Shown: positions 36,679-46,059, numbered from the stretch's first letter. The stretch: DNA of 64,000 bases from Bacillus sp. Bos-x628 (GCF_040500475.1 NZ_CP159358.1:1736001-1800000), one strand, 5' to 3'. Made by a program: numbers and translations. Notes: a model not told the origin generated them from the letters alone.

Positions 36679-36987
36679 AAAAACAACCTTCTTTCCAAAT
36701 TTATGTATAATTTATCATATCATGAAATATAAACCTTTTTTGAATAATTTTATTGTTTACGATTAAGAAAGTGAGGGATATTCATAAGAACAAAAAATCT
36801 AACTTTTATGGTCTAGCTCGATTCATTTAATCAAATAATCTTTAGAATCTAGAAACGCAGCATCATTTCCATTTTTTAAGCATTACATGAACATATTTTG
36901 AATTTTTCGTAGATTTTAGCATGTCCAGACGATCTTTCGTTTATATTAGAAGATGAGAAACTAGCTTATGATAGGAGGACTTTGTTT
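36679..36987. other. AT-rich intergenic stretch
   Basis: No supported gene apart from the upstream region of the 36988 gene and its AGGAGG site. Confidence 0.4.
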
Positions 36988-37284
36988 ATGCATACGAGTA
37001 TTAGCCGTCTTCGACAGGCGGGTTTTATCGAGGGTATGTCTCTTTTAACCCTTCTTTTAATTGCCATGCCTCTTAAATATTTTGCGAATATCCCGATGGC
37101 GGTCACCATTGTGGGCTCTCTTCATGGCGCATTGTTTGTGATTTATATGCTGATTTTGGTTTATGTGACTTTTAAAGTGCGCTGGCATTTGAAGTGGTCT
37201 GTTGCCGGTTTATTTGCGGCCTTTATTCCTTTCGGCAACTTCGCCTATGATAAGGTGCTTCGCCAATATGATATGAAATCTTAA
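36988..37284 (+). CDS. ydzA: DUF3817 family membrane protein (YdzA-like)
   Basis: This 98-residue protein has three hydrophobic segments. The N-terminal GFIEGMSLLTLLLIAMPLKY and the central VGSLHGALFVIY are typical of DUF3817. The ATG at 36988 is preceded by AGGAGG at nine bases; the longer frame would start at a TTG too close to it. Function is unknown. B. subtilis ydzA is a DUF3817-type gene near topB; I use the name with moderate confidence. Confidence 0.7.
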   Translation: MHTSISRLRQAGFIEGMSLLTLLLIAMPLKYFANIPMAVTIVGSLHGALFVIYMLILVYVTFKVRWHLKWSVAGLFAAFIPFGNFAYDKVLRQYDMKS

Positions 37285-37831
37285 CACGAAGAGAATCAGT
37301 AAGTGATGAATCTTATGTACAAAATTAAGCCGATTTCTCCGCATCTTTTTAAACAACATGTTATTGTCCAAATAAAAAAGGCTGCCAAATAGATGGCAGC
37401 CTGCTTCTTATCCTTTTCATGCAAATAAATAATCAATTGTGATCTCCGTAAAGGAGTTTATGAATCCAGATTCGAACATATCAGTGTTTCATATGTGCCT
37501 CGAGTGAATCATACGTTTGAAAGTAAACGCCATGGAAGTTCTGGGTAACAAGACAACGAAAGCCCTTCCTCTCATTCGTCCTTACGGCTCCGAAGCCGTG
37601 CCAGTGTGAATTGTAAATCAAAACGTCTTTTTTCCATTCTTCCGCTATAGGGGGGCGGTGCAGAAGGAAAAGAATAAGTTTATTCGCTTTGAAAGCGTCT
37701 TGTTCTTATCAAGTAGAAGCTCTATTGCTTCTCATTATGTCATAGAAAAAAGAAAGTTTACTTTCTTTATTTATTTGCTATTTCAACACTTATTAGAATA
37801 ATATAACATATTTCCCCCAAGTGTGCAAGTC
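37285..37831. other. 547-bp gap with gene debris
   Basis: It contains a 25-codon plus-strand frame (MYKIKPISPHLF, no clear ribosome site) running into a hairpin GGCTGCCA / TGGCAGCC near 37390. It also contains the unstarted minus-strand frame listed separately. Confidence 0.45.
37481..37705 (-). pseudogene. Unstarted 74-codon reading frame, probable gene fragment
   Basis: The minus strand is open for 74 codons between stops. The product has protein-like composition: EEWKKDVLIYNSHWHGFG, then VRTNERKGFRCLVTQ and FHGVYFQTYDSLEAHMKH before TGA. There is no ATG or GTG near its beginning and no ribosome site, so it looks like the C-terminal end of a broken gene. A neighbouring frame upstream (EAIELLLDKNK) could be its continuation after a frameshift. 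The family is not recognised. Confidence 0.45.
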
Positions 37832-38254
37832 TTATATTGATAATTCCGCCGGTGTTTGACTTCCCTCATTCATCAAACGGATTGACGTTGGGTCAATCTT
37901 CAGGATGACAAGGCTCGGATCGTCTTTTCCTTTAAACCATTTCTCCATTTCCTTTGACCAAAGGCGGTCGATCAGTTCTGGATCATCGGTTAATGTTGCG
38001 GTACCTGCGATTTCTGCATATGTGTCACCGAAACCTTCACCTGTGTATCCAATTAAAATATGGACATTTGGATTTTTTTCAATTTCGTCCGTTTTATGTG
38101 TTTCTTTACTCGTTGGTGTATATAACGTCAATCCTTCATGAAAAAAGGTCATATAGCGGGTATGCGGCTTTTCCTGTTCAACCGTCGCCAGTGTTCCGAC
38201 CTTTTGCTCATCTAATAGTTCGAGCACCTTTTGCTTTAATTCCTCTTGTGACAT
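37832..38254 (-). CDS. ydaG: General stress protein 26, pyridoxamine 5'-phosphate oxidase-like
   Basis: This is a 140-residue flavin-binding split-barrel protein of the PNPOx-like family, starting MSQEELKQKVLELLDEQKVG, with the barrel strands GTLATVEQEKPHTRYMTFF and HILIGYTGEGFGDTYAEIA. It matches B. subtilis YdaG (Gsp26). A SigB-type promoter upstream supports stress induction. The enzymatic substrate of the family is unknown; full PNPOx catalytic residues are not expected. Confidence 0.9.
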   Translation of the reverse strand: MSQEELKQKVLELLDEQKVGTLATVEQEKPHTRYMTFFHEGLTLYTPTSKETHKTDEIEKNPNVHILIGYTGEGFGDTYAEIAGTATLTDDPELIDRLWSKEMEKWFKGKDDPSLVILKIDPTSIRLMNEGSQTPAELSI

Positions 38255-38290
38255 TTACATTCACTCCTTCACATCATCCTTACTGTTAGG

Positions 38291-38316
38291 TTTCCACGAC
38301 AACCCCATCATTAAAC
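38291..38316 (-). promoter_or_regulatory. SigB-type promoter of ydaG
   Basis: On the minus strand GTTTAA, 14 bases, then TGGAAA fits GTTTWW-N12-15-GGGWAW with one mismatch. Confidence 0.6.
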
Positions 38317-38387
38317 AATGAAATGTGTTTTTCATCTAAAGAGACTTGATTCTATATAAATACCATCTAATGGAGGGAGACGGGAAC

Positions 38388-38490
38388 ATGCATCATCTTT
38401 CATTTGGTTACACTTGTCATTGCGGCAGCTATTGCTTGCATTATTGTGTTTTCTGTCACATCTGTGAAAAAGAACCGAAAGAAATACTAG
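38388..38490 (+). pseudogene. Single-membrane-segment peptide gene with an apparent 1-base insertion
   Basis: GGAGGGAG lies eight bases before an ATG at 38388. Four codons later the protein-like frame is one base off. It reads HLVTLVIAAAIACIIVFS, then KKNRKKY and TAG, which is one membrane helix with a basic tail. The TAG is directly followed by a terminator. Removing one T of CTTTC gives a 33-residue protein. Read without a shift, the ATG frame runs through the terminator and looks unnatural. Confidence 0.5.
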
Positions 38491-38491
38491 A

Positions 38492-38530
38492 TAACACCGC
38501 CCAAAATAAAAGTTGGGCGGTGCTACTTGT
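38492..38530. terminator. Terminator between the small peptide gene and ydaD
   Basis: ACCGCCCAA / TTGGGCGGT around a short loop; serves convergent genes, with T-rich sequence in the plus direction. Confidence 0.75.
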
Positions 38531-38532
38531 TT

Positions 38533-39402
38533 TCATGTATTCATAAAGGACCCGCCATTGACGTGAAGCGTCTGTCCTGTCATATAAGAAGATTCGTCTG
38601 ATGCGAGTAAAACAAAGCATCCGACATGCTCAACAGGCTGTCCTGGTCTTCCCATTGGGGTTTCTGCCCCAAAGCGTTCCACACTGTCTTCGTCAAACGT
38701 AGATGGAATCAGCGGCGTCCAAATTGGACCAGGAGCCACACCGTTTACTCGAATACCTTCTTTTACAAGTGACTGAGCCATTGAGCGGGTAAACCCATTA
38801 ATGGCTCCTTTTGACGCTGTGTAATCTATTAACACCGCATTTCCTCGATAAGGATTAATAGATGTAGTATTAATGATTGTACTACCTGGTTTTAAATAAT
38901 CGAGTGCCTTTTTCGTAAAATAAAAATAGGAGTAAAAGTTGGTTCTAAAGGTTTGATGAAGCTGTTCACTTGAAATATCTTGAATACGTTCTTGCGGATG
39001 CTGTTCAGCCGCATTGTTCACTAAAATATCTAATTGCCCAAACGTCTCAACGGTTTTTTCCACCGCTTCCTCGCAAAAAGATTCATCTCCGACATCGCCA
39101 GCAATCGTTAAGCATTTTACTCCTTCTTGCTCTACACGCTTTTTCGTATCGTCTGCATCCTCATGTTCATTTAAATAAACTATGGCGACATGGGCTCCTT
39201 CTTTTGCATAAGCAACTGAAACCGCACGCCCGATTCCACTATCTCCGCCTGTAATCAGCGCTACTTTCCCTTTTAGTTTGCCAGATCCTTGATACGATTC
39301 ATCCTCAAAGATCGGCACAGGATTCATTTTCCGTTCATGACCTGGTTGCTGTTCCTGTGTTTGGCGCGGGATGCCATTTGTTAAAAAATTGCGTAAGTCC
39401 AT
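38533..39402 (-). CDS. ydaD: General stress protein 39, SDR-family oxidoreductase
   Basis: This is a 289-residue short-chain dehydrogenase. The NAD(P)-binding motif ALITGGDSGIGRAV is near residue 49, NNAAEQHPQERI gives the NNAA-type motif, and the catalytic YTASKGA (Tyr and Lys) and PGPIWTPL follow. It matches B. subtilis YdaD. A SigB-type promoter lies upstream and GAAGGAGGAG precedes the ATG. The substrate is unknown. Confidence 0.9.
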   Translation of the reverse strand: MDLRNFLTNGIPRQTQEQQPGHERKMNPVPIFEDESYQGSGKLKGKVALITGGDSGIGRAVSVAYAKEGAHVAIVYLNEHEDADDTKKRVEQEGVKCLTIAGDVGDESFCEEAVEKTVETFGQLDILVNNAAEQHPQERIQDISSEQLHQTFRTNFYSYFYFTKKALDYLKPGSTIINTTSINPYRGNAVLIDYTASKGAINGFTRSMAQSLVKEGIRVNGVAPGPIWTPLIPSTFDEDSVERFGAETPMGRPGQPVEHVGCFVLLASDESSYMTGQTLHVNGGSFMNT

Positions 39403-39439
39403 GTGTAAGCTCCTCCTTCATTTTTGATGTATCCTTTCA

Positions 39440-39465
39440 TTACCACTTGAATTTTTCACTCAAAC
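39440..39465 (-). promoter_or_regulatory. SigB-type promoter of ydaD
   Basis: On the minus strand GTTTGA, 14 bases, then TGGTAA. Confidence 0.6.
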
Positions 39466-39560
39466 ATGACTTGAAAGTTCGGTGTGATTTGTTTTACAAA
39501 TTACGACGTTTGAATCGCAGTGTGATTGGTTACATCATCATAAAAAAGGGGCATTTTCAT

Positions 39561-40110
39561 ATGCTGTCAACCATTTTGAAAGCATTTAAGAGACCAAAAG
39601 GCTGGTCTAGAACCATTGCAGGGTATATTATGGCAATCGAAAATAAAGCATTGAACCAGTGGGTCATTTGCCACTGAGATTTTGATCATGGTGAAAGCAT
39701 GTTAGAGATTGGCTAAGGTCCCGGATACAGTATGAAATATATGCTCAAGCATTACGAACACCTCTATTATGATGGACTGGATAACTCTTCAACAATGCAA
39801 GAGCAGGCACGTACTCGAAGTTTAAAAACGAGCATGTCCGCCTGTATGTTGGGAAAATTGAAAGAACACGCCTAACTTCTCAACAATATGACAAAGAGCT
39901 TTCTGTCAATAACGACACCCTTTAGGATGAACCGAAAGCGGGCTTATTGAACCTTGATCACACACTAAAGCTGGGCGGGAAAATCGTCATTGTGATGACG
40001 TCAATCGAACAAAAGAGATGGCGAAGAAATACTCAATGACCTGCAATTTGCAGGTTTTGCTCATTTATCCTTTACATACAAGGAATTTCGCCTAACACTC
40101 GCTGTCTGCG
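39561..40110 (+). pseudogene. Decayed SAM-dependent methyltransferase (ydaC-like)
   Basis: The plus strand begins with an ATG at 39561 and reads FKRPKGWSRTIAGYIM, then hits TGA. Later segments in the same or shifted frames read ESMLEIG and GPGYSMKYML, the SAM-binding motif of a class I methyltransferase, with further stops and frameshifts. It lies beside ydaD, where B. subtilis has the methyltransferase gene ydaC. It is clearly non-functional. Confidence 0.7.
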
Positions 40111-40115
40111 TCACT

Positions 40116-40154
40116 AAAAAAAGCCGAGAAGCGATGAAGCATCTCGGCTTTTTC
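40116..40154. terminator. Terminator of mtlR
   Basis: AAAAAGCCGAGA / TCTCGGCTTTTT around a 12-base loop, at the mtlR stop. Confidence 0.88.
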
Positions 40155-42243
40155 ATGACCACTTTGCATCTTTGACAAATTGATAGAAGAGCTGGTTTAA
40201 TTTTTGTTCAATTTCTTCCTTTGTTCCATGCTCATACAGTGCCATACTCTCTTCACTTTCAATAATGGATGAACTGATCAGACTAAACATTTCAGAGCCT
40301 TCTTTACCGAGATTTAGCGGTGCCAGCATCATAAGCATACGTGACATCATCTGTTGCTTGCCATCCATGCTTTTCACTTCGTACGCCTGATCCAAATCAT
40401 AGATTTGGAATATAGGCTCCTTGATGAAATCGTGTTTTAAATGAAAGAGGGCAAACTGGGTACTAGGAATACCTAAACCACCTTGCTGTTCGCGCTCTAT
40501 TAACCGAGCAGCCACATCATCCGCTCGTTCAAGAAATCCCTGCATTTCAATCTGAGACAAAATATGTTGAATGGTCGCCTTATGATGCTGCATTGTCTTC
40601 CGTTTCTCAATCGTAAAATGGGACAAAATACTGCGAATGACGGACATATAGTTCATCATCTCCTCCGTCAGCGCCATCATATCAATGGTTTCCGGAATGT
40701 TTTCTTTCACGGCTTCTTTTGGTCTTTTTTTCTCTATGATATAAGGGATTTTTTGTTTAATATACGCCTTTACCCGCGTGGCATCGTCCTCATTTAAGAG
40801 CGGGCTGACCATGATATAATCAATATGCTCATAGGGAATAGGGACAGTCGACACAATCATGTCATAGCGGGTGGCGTCGATTTCTTTTAATTCCATTAAG
40901 GAGGAAAGGTCGAATTTAGCGATCTTCGGTAATTCTTTTTTCAAACGTGATGCAAGCATTTTAGAAGAGCCAATACCGCTTGAGCAAACAACCAATGCAT
41001 GAATCTTCGTTTCTTCTTTTTTGATTTCTAATACAGATCCAAAATGAAGCACAATAAATGCAATTTCATCTTCTGGAAATTCTGTTTCCGGAAAGAAACG
41101 CTCAACTCCCTCTTCAATTGCCATGAATAGCAAAAAATAATCTTTTTTGATTTGCTGCTTGAGCGGGTTATAAATGCTCATCTTTTCCTTTAGACGATTC
41201 ATGGCTGGTTCAAGGTGAGCAACAAGTCCTTCATATAATGAATCATTTTCATTTAAATGATATCCTGTTTTATTTGAAATAAAATCAATGAGCTTCTTCG
41301 TTCTTAAAGCAATATCGAGCTCGATCTCATCAATGCGATATTCTGCCTTAAAGCTGCGGTTTGCACTGCGCAAGTGAATGGTCATATAACCGACTTCTGC
41401 TTCGGGTATCTCAACATTAAACATGCGTTCAAGTGCTCTAGCAATCCGTTGTGACGATTCAAATTCTTTCGTCCGCTTTAATTCAAGCAGCTCTTCTTCT
41501 TCCATCCGAATGGTTTCCCCTATCTGAATTCGTTCAATTGCATAGGTCAAATGAACGACCAGCGCAATATACGCACGATCAGACAATGAGAGGGAAAGTC
41601 GACTTTTCAAATGAAATAACAGTCTTTCTACCTTTAATAACTGTCCTCTGCTGACAACACCAAATACCTTTTCCGTCGCTTTCGTTCGATGTTTGATATT
41701 CATTTCAATAGTTTCTAAAAATAATTGAATGTCGAGCCGATCGACAATGAGGTTGCCGACAATTTTCCGTTTTGCTTCCTCTGGACCTTTTAATTCAATA
41801 CCATATCCGCGCTTTCGGATTAGCAGCAGGCCATAGGGGGCAATCCAGTCTGTCAGTTCATCTAAATCATAGCTGATTGTAGCATTTGTCACTTGGAGAT
41901 CAGTTGCTAACGTGTATAATTTCACCGGCTCCTTTGCTTCAAGCAGTGCGCATAGGATCAGTAGCTTCCGTTCATCAGAACTATATTCGATCTGATCCTC
42001 ATTTGAGATATGAGAAAGAAGGCGCTGTTTATCCTCCTGTTCCCCAACCGCCTTCAAACCCTTCCCTGGCTGTTTATCAAGTGAAAGGTTGTAATGTTTC
42101 AAGATTGGTTTGATAGATTTTAATTCCCTGTGAATCGTTCTTGTACTCACCTGCACAGAATCGGCTATCTCACGAATCGTGACATAACGATTTTGCTGAA
42201 TCATATATTTAATGACTTTCTGTTCTCGTGCCGTTATGTACAT
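40153..42243 (-). CDS. mtlR: Mannitol operon transcriptional activator MtlR
   Basis: This is a 696-residue PRD-containing activator. The order is two N-terminal helix-turn-helix regions ([20 protein letters not shown] and [12 protein letters not shown]), PRD1 from ~190, PRD2 from ~300 ([14 protein letters not shown]), an EIIB-Gat-like domain with the Cys in [13 protein letters not shown] near residue 420, and an EIIA-like domain from ~540 ([10 protein letters not shown]). Phosphorylation of these domains by the PTS sets its activity in B. subtilis. The promoter carries an MtlR box and a cre site. The target operon mtlAFD is about 9 kb away. Confidence 0.95.
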   Translation of the reverse strand: MYITAREQKVIKYMIQQNRYVTIREIADSVQVSTRTIHRELKSIKPILKHYNLSLDKQPGKGLKAVGEQEDKQRLLSHISNEDQIEYSSDERKLLILCALLEAKEPVKLYTLATDLQVTNATISYDLDELTDWIAPYGLLLIRKRGYGIELKGPEEAKRKIVGNLIVDRLDIQLFLETIEMNIKHRTKATEKVFGVVSRGQLLKVERLLFHLKSRLSLSLSDRAYIALVVHLTYAIERIQIGETIRMEEEELLELKRTKEFESSQRIARALERMFNVEIPEAEVGYMTIHLRSANRSFKAEYRIDEIELDIALRTKKLIDFISNKTGYHLNENDSLYEGLVAHLEPAMNRLKEKMSIYNPLKQQIKKDYFLLFMAIEEGVERFFPETEFPEDEIAFIVLHFGSVLEIKKEETKIHALVVCSSGIGSSKMLASRLKKELPKIAKFDLSSLMELKEIDATRYDMIVSTVPIPYEHIDYIMVSPLLNEDDATRVKAYIKQKIPYIIEKKRPKEAVKENIPETIDMMALTEEMMNYMSVIRSILSHFTIEKRKTMQHHKATIQHILSQIEMQGFLERADDVAARLIEREQQGGLGIPSTQFALFHLKHDFIKEPIFQIYDLDQAYEVKSMDGKQQMMSRMLMMLAPLNLGKEGSEMFSLISSSIIESEESMALYEHGTKEEIEQKLNQLFYQFVKDAKWS

Positions 42244-42286
42244 GAAATGCCCCCTCTGCTTTATAGGTCTATTTTCATATTTTAAT

Positions 42287-42352
42287 CTAAAACGCTTTCA
42301 ATGAACCATGCAATTATAAATTGATCATACTTTGGCACAATGACTGTGACAA
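42287..42352 (-). promoter_or_regulatory. mtlR promoter region: MtlR box, -10 and cre
   Basis: TTGGCACA-N5-TGTGACAA at 42332-42352 matches the MtlR operator TTGNCACA...TGTGNCAA. On the minus strand TATAAT follows near 42312, and TGAAAGCGTTTTAG (about 42287-42301) is a cre-like site downstream. This predicts activation by MtlR and repression by CcpA. Confidence 0.75.
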
Positions 42353-42366
42353 AATTAAATACACTT

Positions 42367-42467
42367 CTTATGTCGTACAATTCTTCCAAAAGGACGGACC
42401 CTCATCTATTGAATCTTTCTTCAGCTGTTCCTTTTATCTCTTGACCATATGCTTTGATTTCCTCCAT
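42367..42467 (-). pseudogene. Possible small ORF broken by a 1-base deletion
   Basis: AAGAGGTGTGTGT precedes an ATG at 42467. The frame reads MEEIKAYGQEIKGTAE and then, if one A is added to the following AAA, continues KKDSIDEGPSFWKNCTT to a TAA, giving 33 residues. As written it stops after 19 codons. The family is unknown. Confidence 0.35.
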
Positions 42468-42559
42468 ACACACACCTCTTTTGACCTAGTTTCCTTTATC
42501 ATATCGAAACAACACTTTTTTTGAAAGCATGAAAAAACTGGGATCCATTTGGATCACAG

Positions 42560-43186
42560 CTATTCGGAAGACCTTTGAAACAGAGCAGATGCCATTGCTT
42601 CATACCCTTTATGATTCGGATGAAATTGATCAATCGATAAGTACTCTTTTTCATGTCCTTTAAACACTCGATATACATCAACTATCTCCACATGCGGTTT
42701 TGCTGCTAGTATACGCAGATGATGGTTATATTGCTGAAGCCAGCGCTCTGCTATCGGTATGTTTGGAAAAGGATTATATAAATTCAATATATAAATAGCA
42801 TAGTGTTGCTTTTGTCCCCTTTTTATACGGGCAATTTCAGTGATCATCTCGGTGAAATTCGCCTGACAATGCATGGAAGCTAGCAGTAATTCCTTTTCAT
42901 CTACCCCCTCTTTTTCATGCTGAACAGCTTGAACGAGATCGTTACCACAGCCTGTAATGGTGATGATGTCTGCTTGTTCAATTGCACATCTGACATCAGT
43001 TCGTTTGAATAACAGCAACATGGCATCCGTTGTTAAGCCTGATTTCGCAAAAACTGACAGCTCAATCGGCATATGCAGCCTTTTTTCAAGCATGGCCGCA
43101 TACCGCTCGACAAAACCCCCGCCAAATAGACGTGCCCCCACCCCAACCGTTAAAGAATCTCCAATCGCAACATAGGATCTTCCCAC
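42560..43186 (-). CDS. ycsK: SGNH/GDSL-type esterase YcsK
   Basis: This is a 208-residue SGNH hydrolase. Block I AIGDSLTVG carries the nucleophile Ser, block III gives ITGCGNDL (Gly and Asn), and the C-terminal SIDQFHPNHKGYEAM carries the catalytic Asp and His. There is no signal peptide. In B. subtilis ycsK follows kipR in the pxp/kip operon; here azoR has been placed between them and ycsK is separate. The substrate is unknown. Confidence 0.82.
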   Translation of the reverse strand: MGRSYVAIGDSLTVGVGARLFGGGFVERYAAMLEKRLHMPIELSVFAKSGLTTDAMLLLFKRTDVRCAIEQADIITITGCGNDLVQAVQHEKEGVDEKELLLASMHCQANFTEMITEIARIKRGQKQHYAIYILNLYNPFPNIPIAERWLQQYNHHLRILAAKPHVEIVDVYRVFKGHEKEYLSIDQFHPNHKGYEAMASALFQRSSE

Positions 43187-43587
43187 TTTTATCCCTCACT
43201 CTCTCCTGCCTTCCCTTATATATACGAAAAGTGAGAACAGATGCTTGTAGTAAATGACTTAGAGGTTCATTCTTTTTTTCAGAAATATATTTTTTTGTTT
43301 TTACAAACTCTTTACTTGCGATTTTTGATGTTTTTTTGTTCAATTAGATTAAGGATAAAATGACAAATAATTCTTTAAAAAGATAAATTTACAAGGTTTT
43401 TATCTTGATTTCAAAGCTTTATTTCTTGACTTCAAATTACTTTGTGATTACAATGAAAATATCAGTTTTTTGTAACTGTGCTTGTTACATCTTTATTCGT
43501 ACCATTCCAATATGAATAAAGGTGCCACATATTCAGTGTATCACTTGTATACACTAAAAAATCACCGAAACAGAAAGGGTTGAATGA
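43187..43587. other. Intergenic region between ycsK and azoR
   Basis: The ycsK-proximal half is AT-rich with no gene. The other half is the azoR promoter and leader described separately. Confidence 0.5.
43426..43555 (+). promoter_or_regulatory. azoR promoter and leader with two inverted repeats
   Basis: TTGACT (43426-43431) and TACAAT (43449-43454) are 17 bases apart. Downstream are two inverted repeats: TGTAAC-N7-GTTACA at 43471-43489 and AGTGTAT-N7-ATACACT at 43535-43555, the second about 30 bases before the start codon. They resemble MarR/DUF24-type operators, the kind that control azoreductases in B. subtilis. Confidence 0.6.
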
Positions 43588-44226
43588 ATGATGGCAAAAG
43601 TATTATACATCACTGCACATCCGCATGATGAAACAGCATCTTACAGTATGGCTACTGCTAAAGCATTTATCGAATCTTATAAGGAAGCAAATCCAAGTGA
43701 TGAAATTGTACATATCGATTTGTACAAAGAACACATCCCTCACATTGATGCAGATGTATTCTCAGGCTGGGGCAAGCTTCAATCTGGTGCTGGCTTTGAT
43801 ACACTTTCTGCTGAAGAGCAAGCGAAGGTTGCTCGTTTGAACGAATTAAGCGATCAATTCGTATCTGCTGACAAGTACGTATTTGTTTCACCACTTTGGA
43901 ACTTCTCATTCCCACCAGTTCTTAAAGCATACATCGACTCAGTTGCCGTAGCTGGTAAAACATTCAAATACACGGAGCAAGGTCCTGTTGGATTATTAAC
44001 AGACAAAAAAGCACTTCACATTCAAGCACGTGGCGGATATTACTCTGAAGGTCCTGCTGCAGAACTTGAATCAGGTCACCGTTACCTCGGAATTATTGCA
44101 AAATTCTTCGGAATTCCTTCATTCGAAGGTCTGATTGTAGAAGGTCACAGTGCTGAGCCTGAAAAAGCAGAACAAATTAAAGCAGATGCAATCGAACGTG
44201 CAAAAGCTTTAGGTAAAACGTTCTAA
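43588..44226 (+). CDS. azoR: FMN-dependent NADH-azoreductase
   Basis: This is a 212-residue flavodoxin-fold quinone/azo reductase of the AzoR/AcpD family. It begins [17 protein letters not shown] after an extra Met, and has the FMN-site motif [16 protein letters not shown] and the GGYYSEGPA segment. It reduces quinones and azo compounds with NADH and protects thiols. The ATG at 43588 or 43591 can be used. Two operator-like repeats in the leader suggest electrophile-responsive repression. It interrupts the ycsK-kipR order known from B. subtilis. Confidence 0.92.
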   Translation: MMAKVLYITAHPHDETASYSMATAKAFIESYKEANPSDEIVHIDLYKEHIPHIDADVFSGWGKLQSGAGFDTLSAEEQAKVARLNELSDQFVSADKYVFVSPLWNFSFPPVLKAYIDSVAVAGKTFKYTEQGPVGLLTDKKALHIQARGGYYSEGPAAELESGHRYLGIIAKFFGIPSFEGLIVEGHSAEPEKAEQIKADAIERAKALGKTF

Positions 44227-44237
44227 TCAACTGTGAA

Positions 44238-44272
44238 CAACAGCCAATGATCAAAAGATCATTGGCTGTTTA
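44238..44272. terminator. Terminator between azoR and kipR
   Basis: AACAGCCAATGATC / GATCATTGGCTGTT is a perfect 14-bp stem with a short loop. Confidence 0.8.
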
Positions 44273-45028
44273 TATGTTCTGATGTAAAACCTAATTTTCT
44301 CGAGATGCCGTTCGCTGCTTTTTTCACTTGTTCAATTAAGAAAGGAAGGCGTTCCTTTTGATACCCTGCTTCAAATCCAGCAATGCTCATTCCTGCCGCA
44401 ACCTCCCCGTGGTGATTAAAAATTGGAGCCGCTATCGCTGCTGTATAGTTTTCGAGCTCTGAATAGCTTATCGTATAGCCTCTCTTGTTTGATTCTTCTA
44501 TCATGTTTCGCAGGATATCTTTATCTGTAAGCGTCCCAATGCCAATCTTCTCAAGTTCAATTGAATCGATATAAGCCAATCTCTCTTTTTGTGGCAAGAA
44601 TGAAAGGATACTTCTCGCACAGGCGCCCGCATATAATGGAGAGCGTTTGCCGACGGCTGTGTATAGTCGAACCGGCTGCGTTCCTTCCATTTTTTCCACG
44701 TAGATGGCCTCATCTCCCTCACGAATAATGAGCTGTACGGCTTCTCCCACTTCATCACGCAAGCTTTCCATAAAAGGTCTTGCAATTCTCCTGATATCCA
44801 GACGATCGGCTACAAGCTGACCATATTCAAGTAACATCAATCCTAATCGGTAATCACCTGATTCATGCTTTTCTAACAAGCCCATATTGGCTAGCGAGCT
44901 TGCCATAAGGTGCACAGATTCTTTGGCATTTGGGACAGTTCAATCATTTCAAAAGATAATTATTCATGTGTGATAAACAGCCGAAGGATTTCCATTGATT
45001 TCTCAACGGTTTTATTCGTGTTTTGCAT
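44259..45028 (-). pseudogene. kipR: KipR, IclR-family repressor of the pxp/kip operon, disrupted
   Basis: The normal start is at 45028 with AAAGGTG upstream (MQNTNKTVEKSMEILRLF). At 44960-44962 a TAA interrupts the winged-helix region, and about 30 bases later (44925-44930) a one-base shift moves the frame. The rest, from VHLMASSLANMG, is intact for about 218 residues and contains the IclR effector domain (EAVQLIIREGDEAIYVEK, YAGACARSILSFLP). Two independent lesions in the DNA-binding domain mean it is very probably non-functional. In B. subtilis KipR represses this operon. Confidence 0.85.
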
Positions 45029-45042
45029 GATTCTCACCTTTT

Positions 45043-46059
45043 CTAAAACGAGAATGCTTCCAGCTTTATTCTAGCGGTCAGTTCCCTGAGTTCCTCTTCT
45101 TGATTGAATAATGCTTTCTCTGCTTCATGACGGTCGATTTGTTGAAAATGGAGTGTTGCACCCGGCATCGCTTGAGCAATGAGGTGCAAGTCGACTGTCG
45201 CCACCTCACCAATCCTTGGATATCCGCCTGTTGTTTGACGATCTGCCAGTAGGATGATGGGCTGTCCATCGGGAGGAATCTGTACAGACCCAAATGCAAC
45301 TGCCTCTGAAATCAATTCTAGCTTCTGCTTTAAACGAATAGGTTCTCCCTTCAATCTGCATCCCATGCGATCAGATTGTGGTGTCACCTGAAAGGGTTGT
45401 TCAAAAAAGACCCTCCGAGACGCCTCTTGAAATTGTGGAAAATGTCTTCCCTCCAGCACTCGAATCACTGGTGATTTTCGTAGCGGCAGGAAATGTGAAT
45501 GGTTGACTGTCCAATTTGGTGCGCTATATCTCGCATATGTTTCTTTACTTTTTAGCATGTTGAACAGGCTGATCGCCAATGACGATGGCTCTCCAATGGT
45601 CAGGACGTCTCCTTTTTCAAGCGGGCGTCCTTTCAATCCGCCTATTCCTGCTCTGACATACGTACTTTTGCTCTCCATGACGGGCTCTACATCGAAACCG
45701 CCTGCCACAGCAAGATAGGAACGGCACCCTCTCTTACAAGGTCCAAAGGTGATGGTGCTTCCTGACCGAATAAAAAGCGGCTTCCATAAAGGAGCTGGCT
45801 CACCATTAATGTCAATCTCCACATCAGCGCCAGTCACTGCAATCAGTTGATCTTTTTGACAGGTGAAAACAGGGCCTGACCCCATCAGTGTGATTTCCAG
45901 CGTCGCCTCATTTTCTTGATTTCCGGTGAGCATGTTGGCGATTCTGAGTGAGAGCTGATCCATGCCGCCGCTCGTTAAAACGCCATACTTCTGATAACCT
46001 TTCCTTCCTGTATCTTGAATGGTTGTAAACATCCCTGGCTTGATGACTTGAATACTCAA
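45043..46059 (-). CDS. pxpC: 5-oxoprolinase subunit C (KipA)
   Basis: This is a 338-residue biotin-dependent carboxylase-like protein (former AHS2 domain), starting MSIQVIKPGMFTTIQDTGR, with YGVLTSGGMDQLSLRIANML and SDRMGCRLKGEPI. With KipI (PxpB) and YcsF (PxpA) it forms the ATP-dependent 5-oxoprolinase that returns 5-oxoproline to glutamate. In B. subtilis KipA also relieves KipI inhibition of the sporulation kinase KinA. It overlaps kipI by four bases (ATGA). Confidence 0.93.
   Translation of the reverse strand: MSIQVIKPGMFTTIQDTGRKGYQKYGVLTSGGMDQLSLRIANMLTGNQENEATLEITLMGSGPVFTCQKDQLIAVTGADVEIDINGEPAPLWKPLFIRSGSTITFGPCKRGCRSYLAVAGGFDVEPVMESKSTYVRAGIGGLKGRPLEKGDVLTIGEPSSLAISLFNMLKSKETYARYSAPNWTVNHSHFLPLRKSPVIRVLEGRHFPQFQEASRRVFFEQPFQVTPQSDRMGCRLKGEPIRLKQKLELISEAVAFGSVQIPPDGQPIILLADRQTTGGYPRIGEVATVDLHLIAQAMPGATLHFQQIDRHEAEKALFNQEEELRELTARIKLEAFSF

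Noticed and set aside
37560..37620. ACGGCT/AGCCGT hairpin considered as a small RNA or terminator
   Set aside because: The stem is short, has no T-run, and lies within the coherent 74-codon frame on the minus strand.
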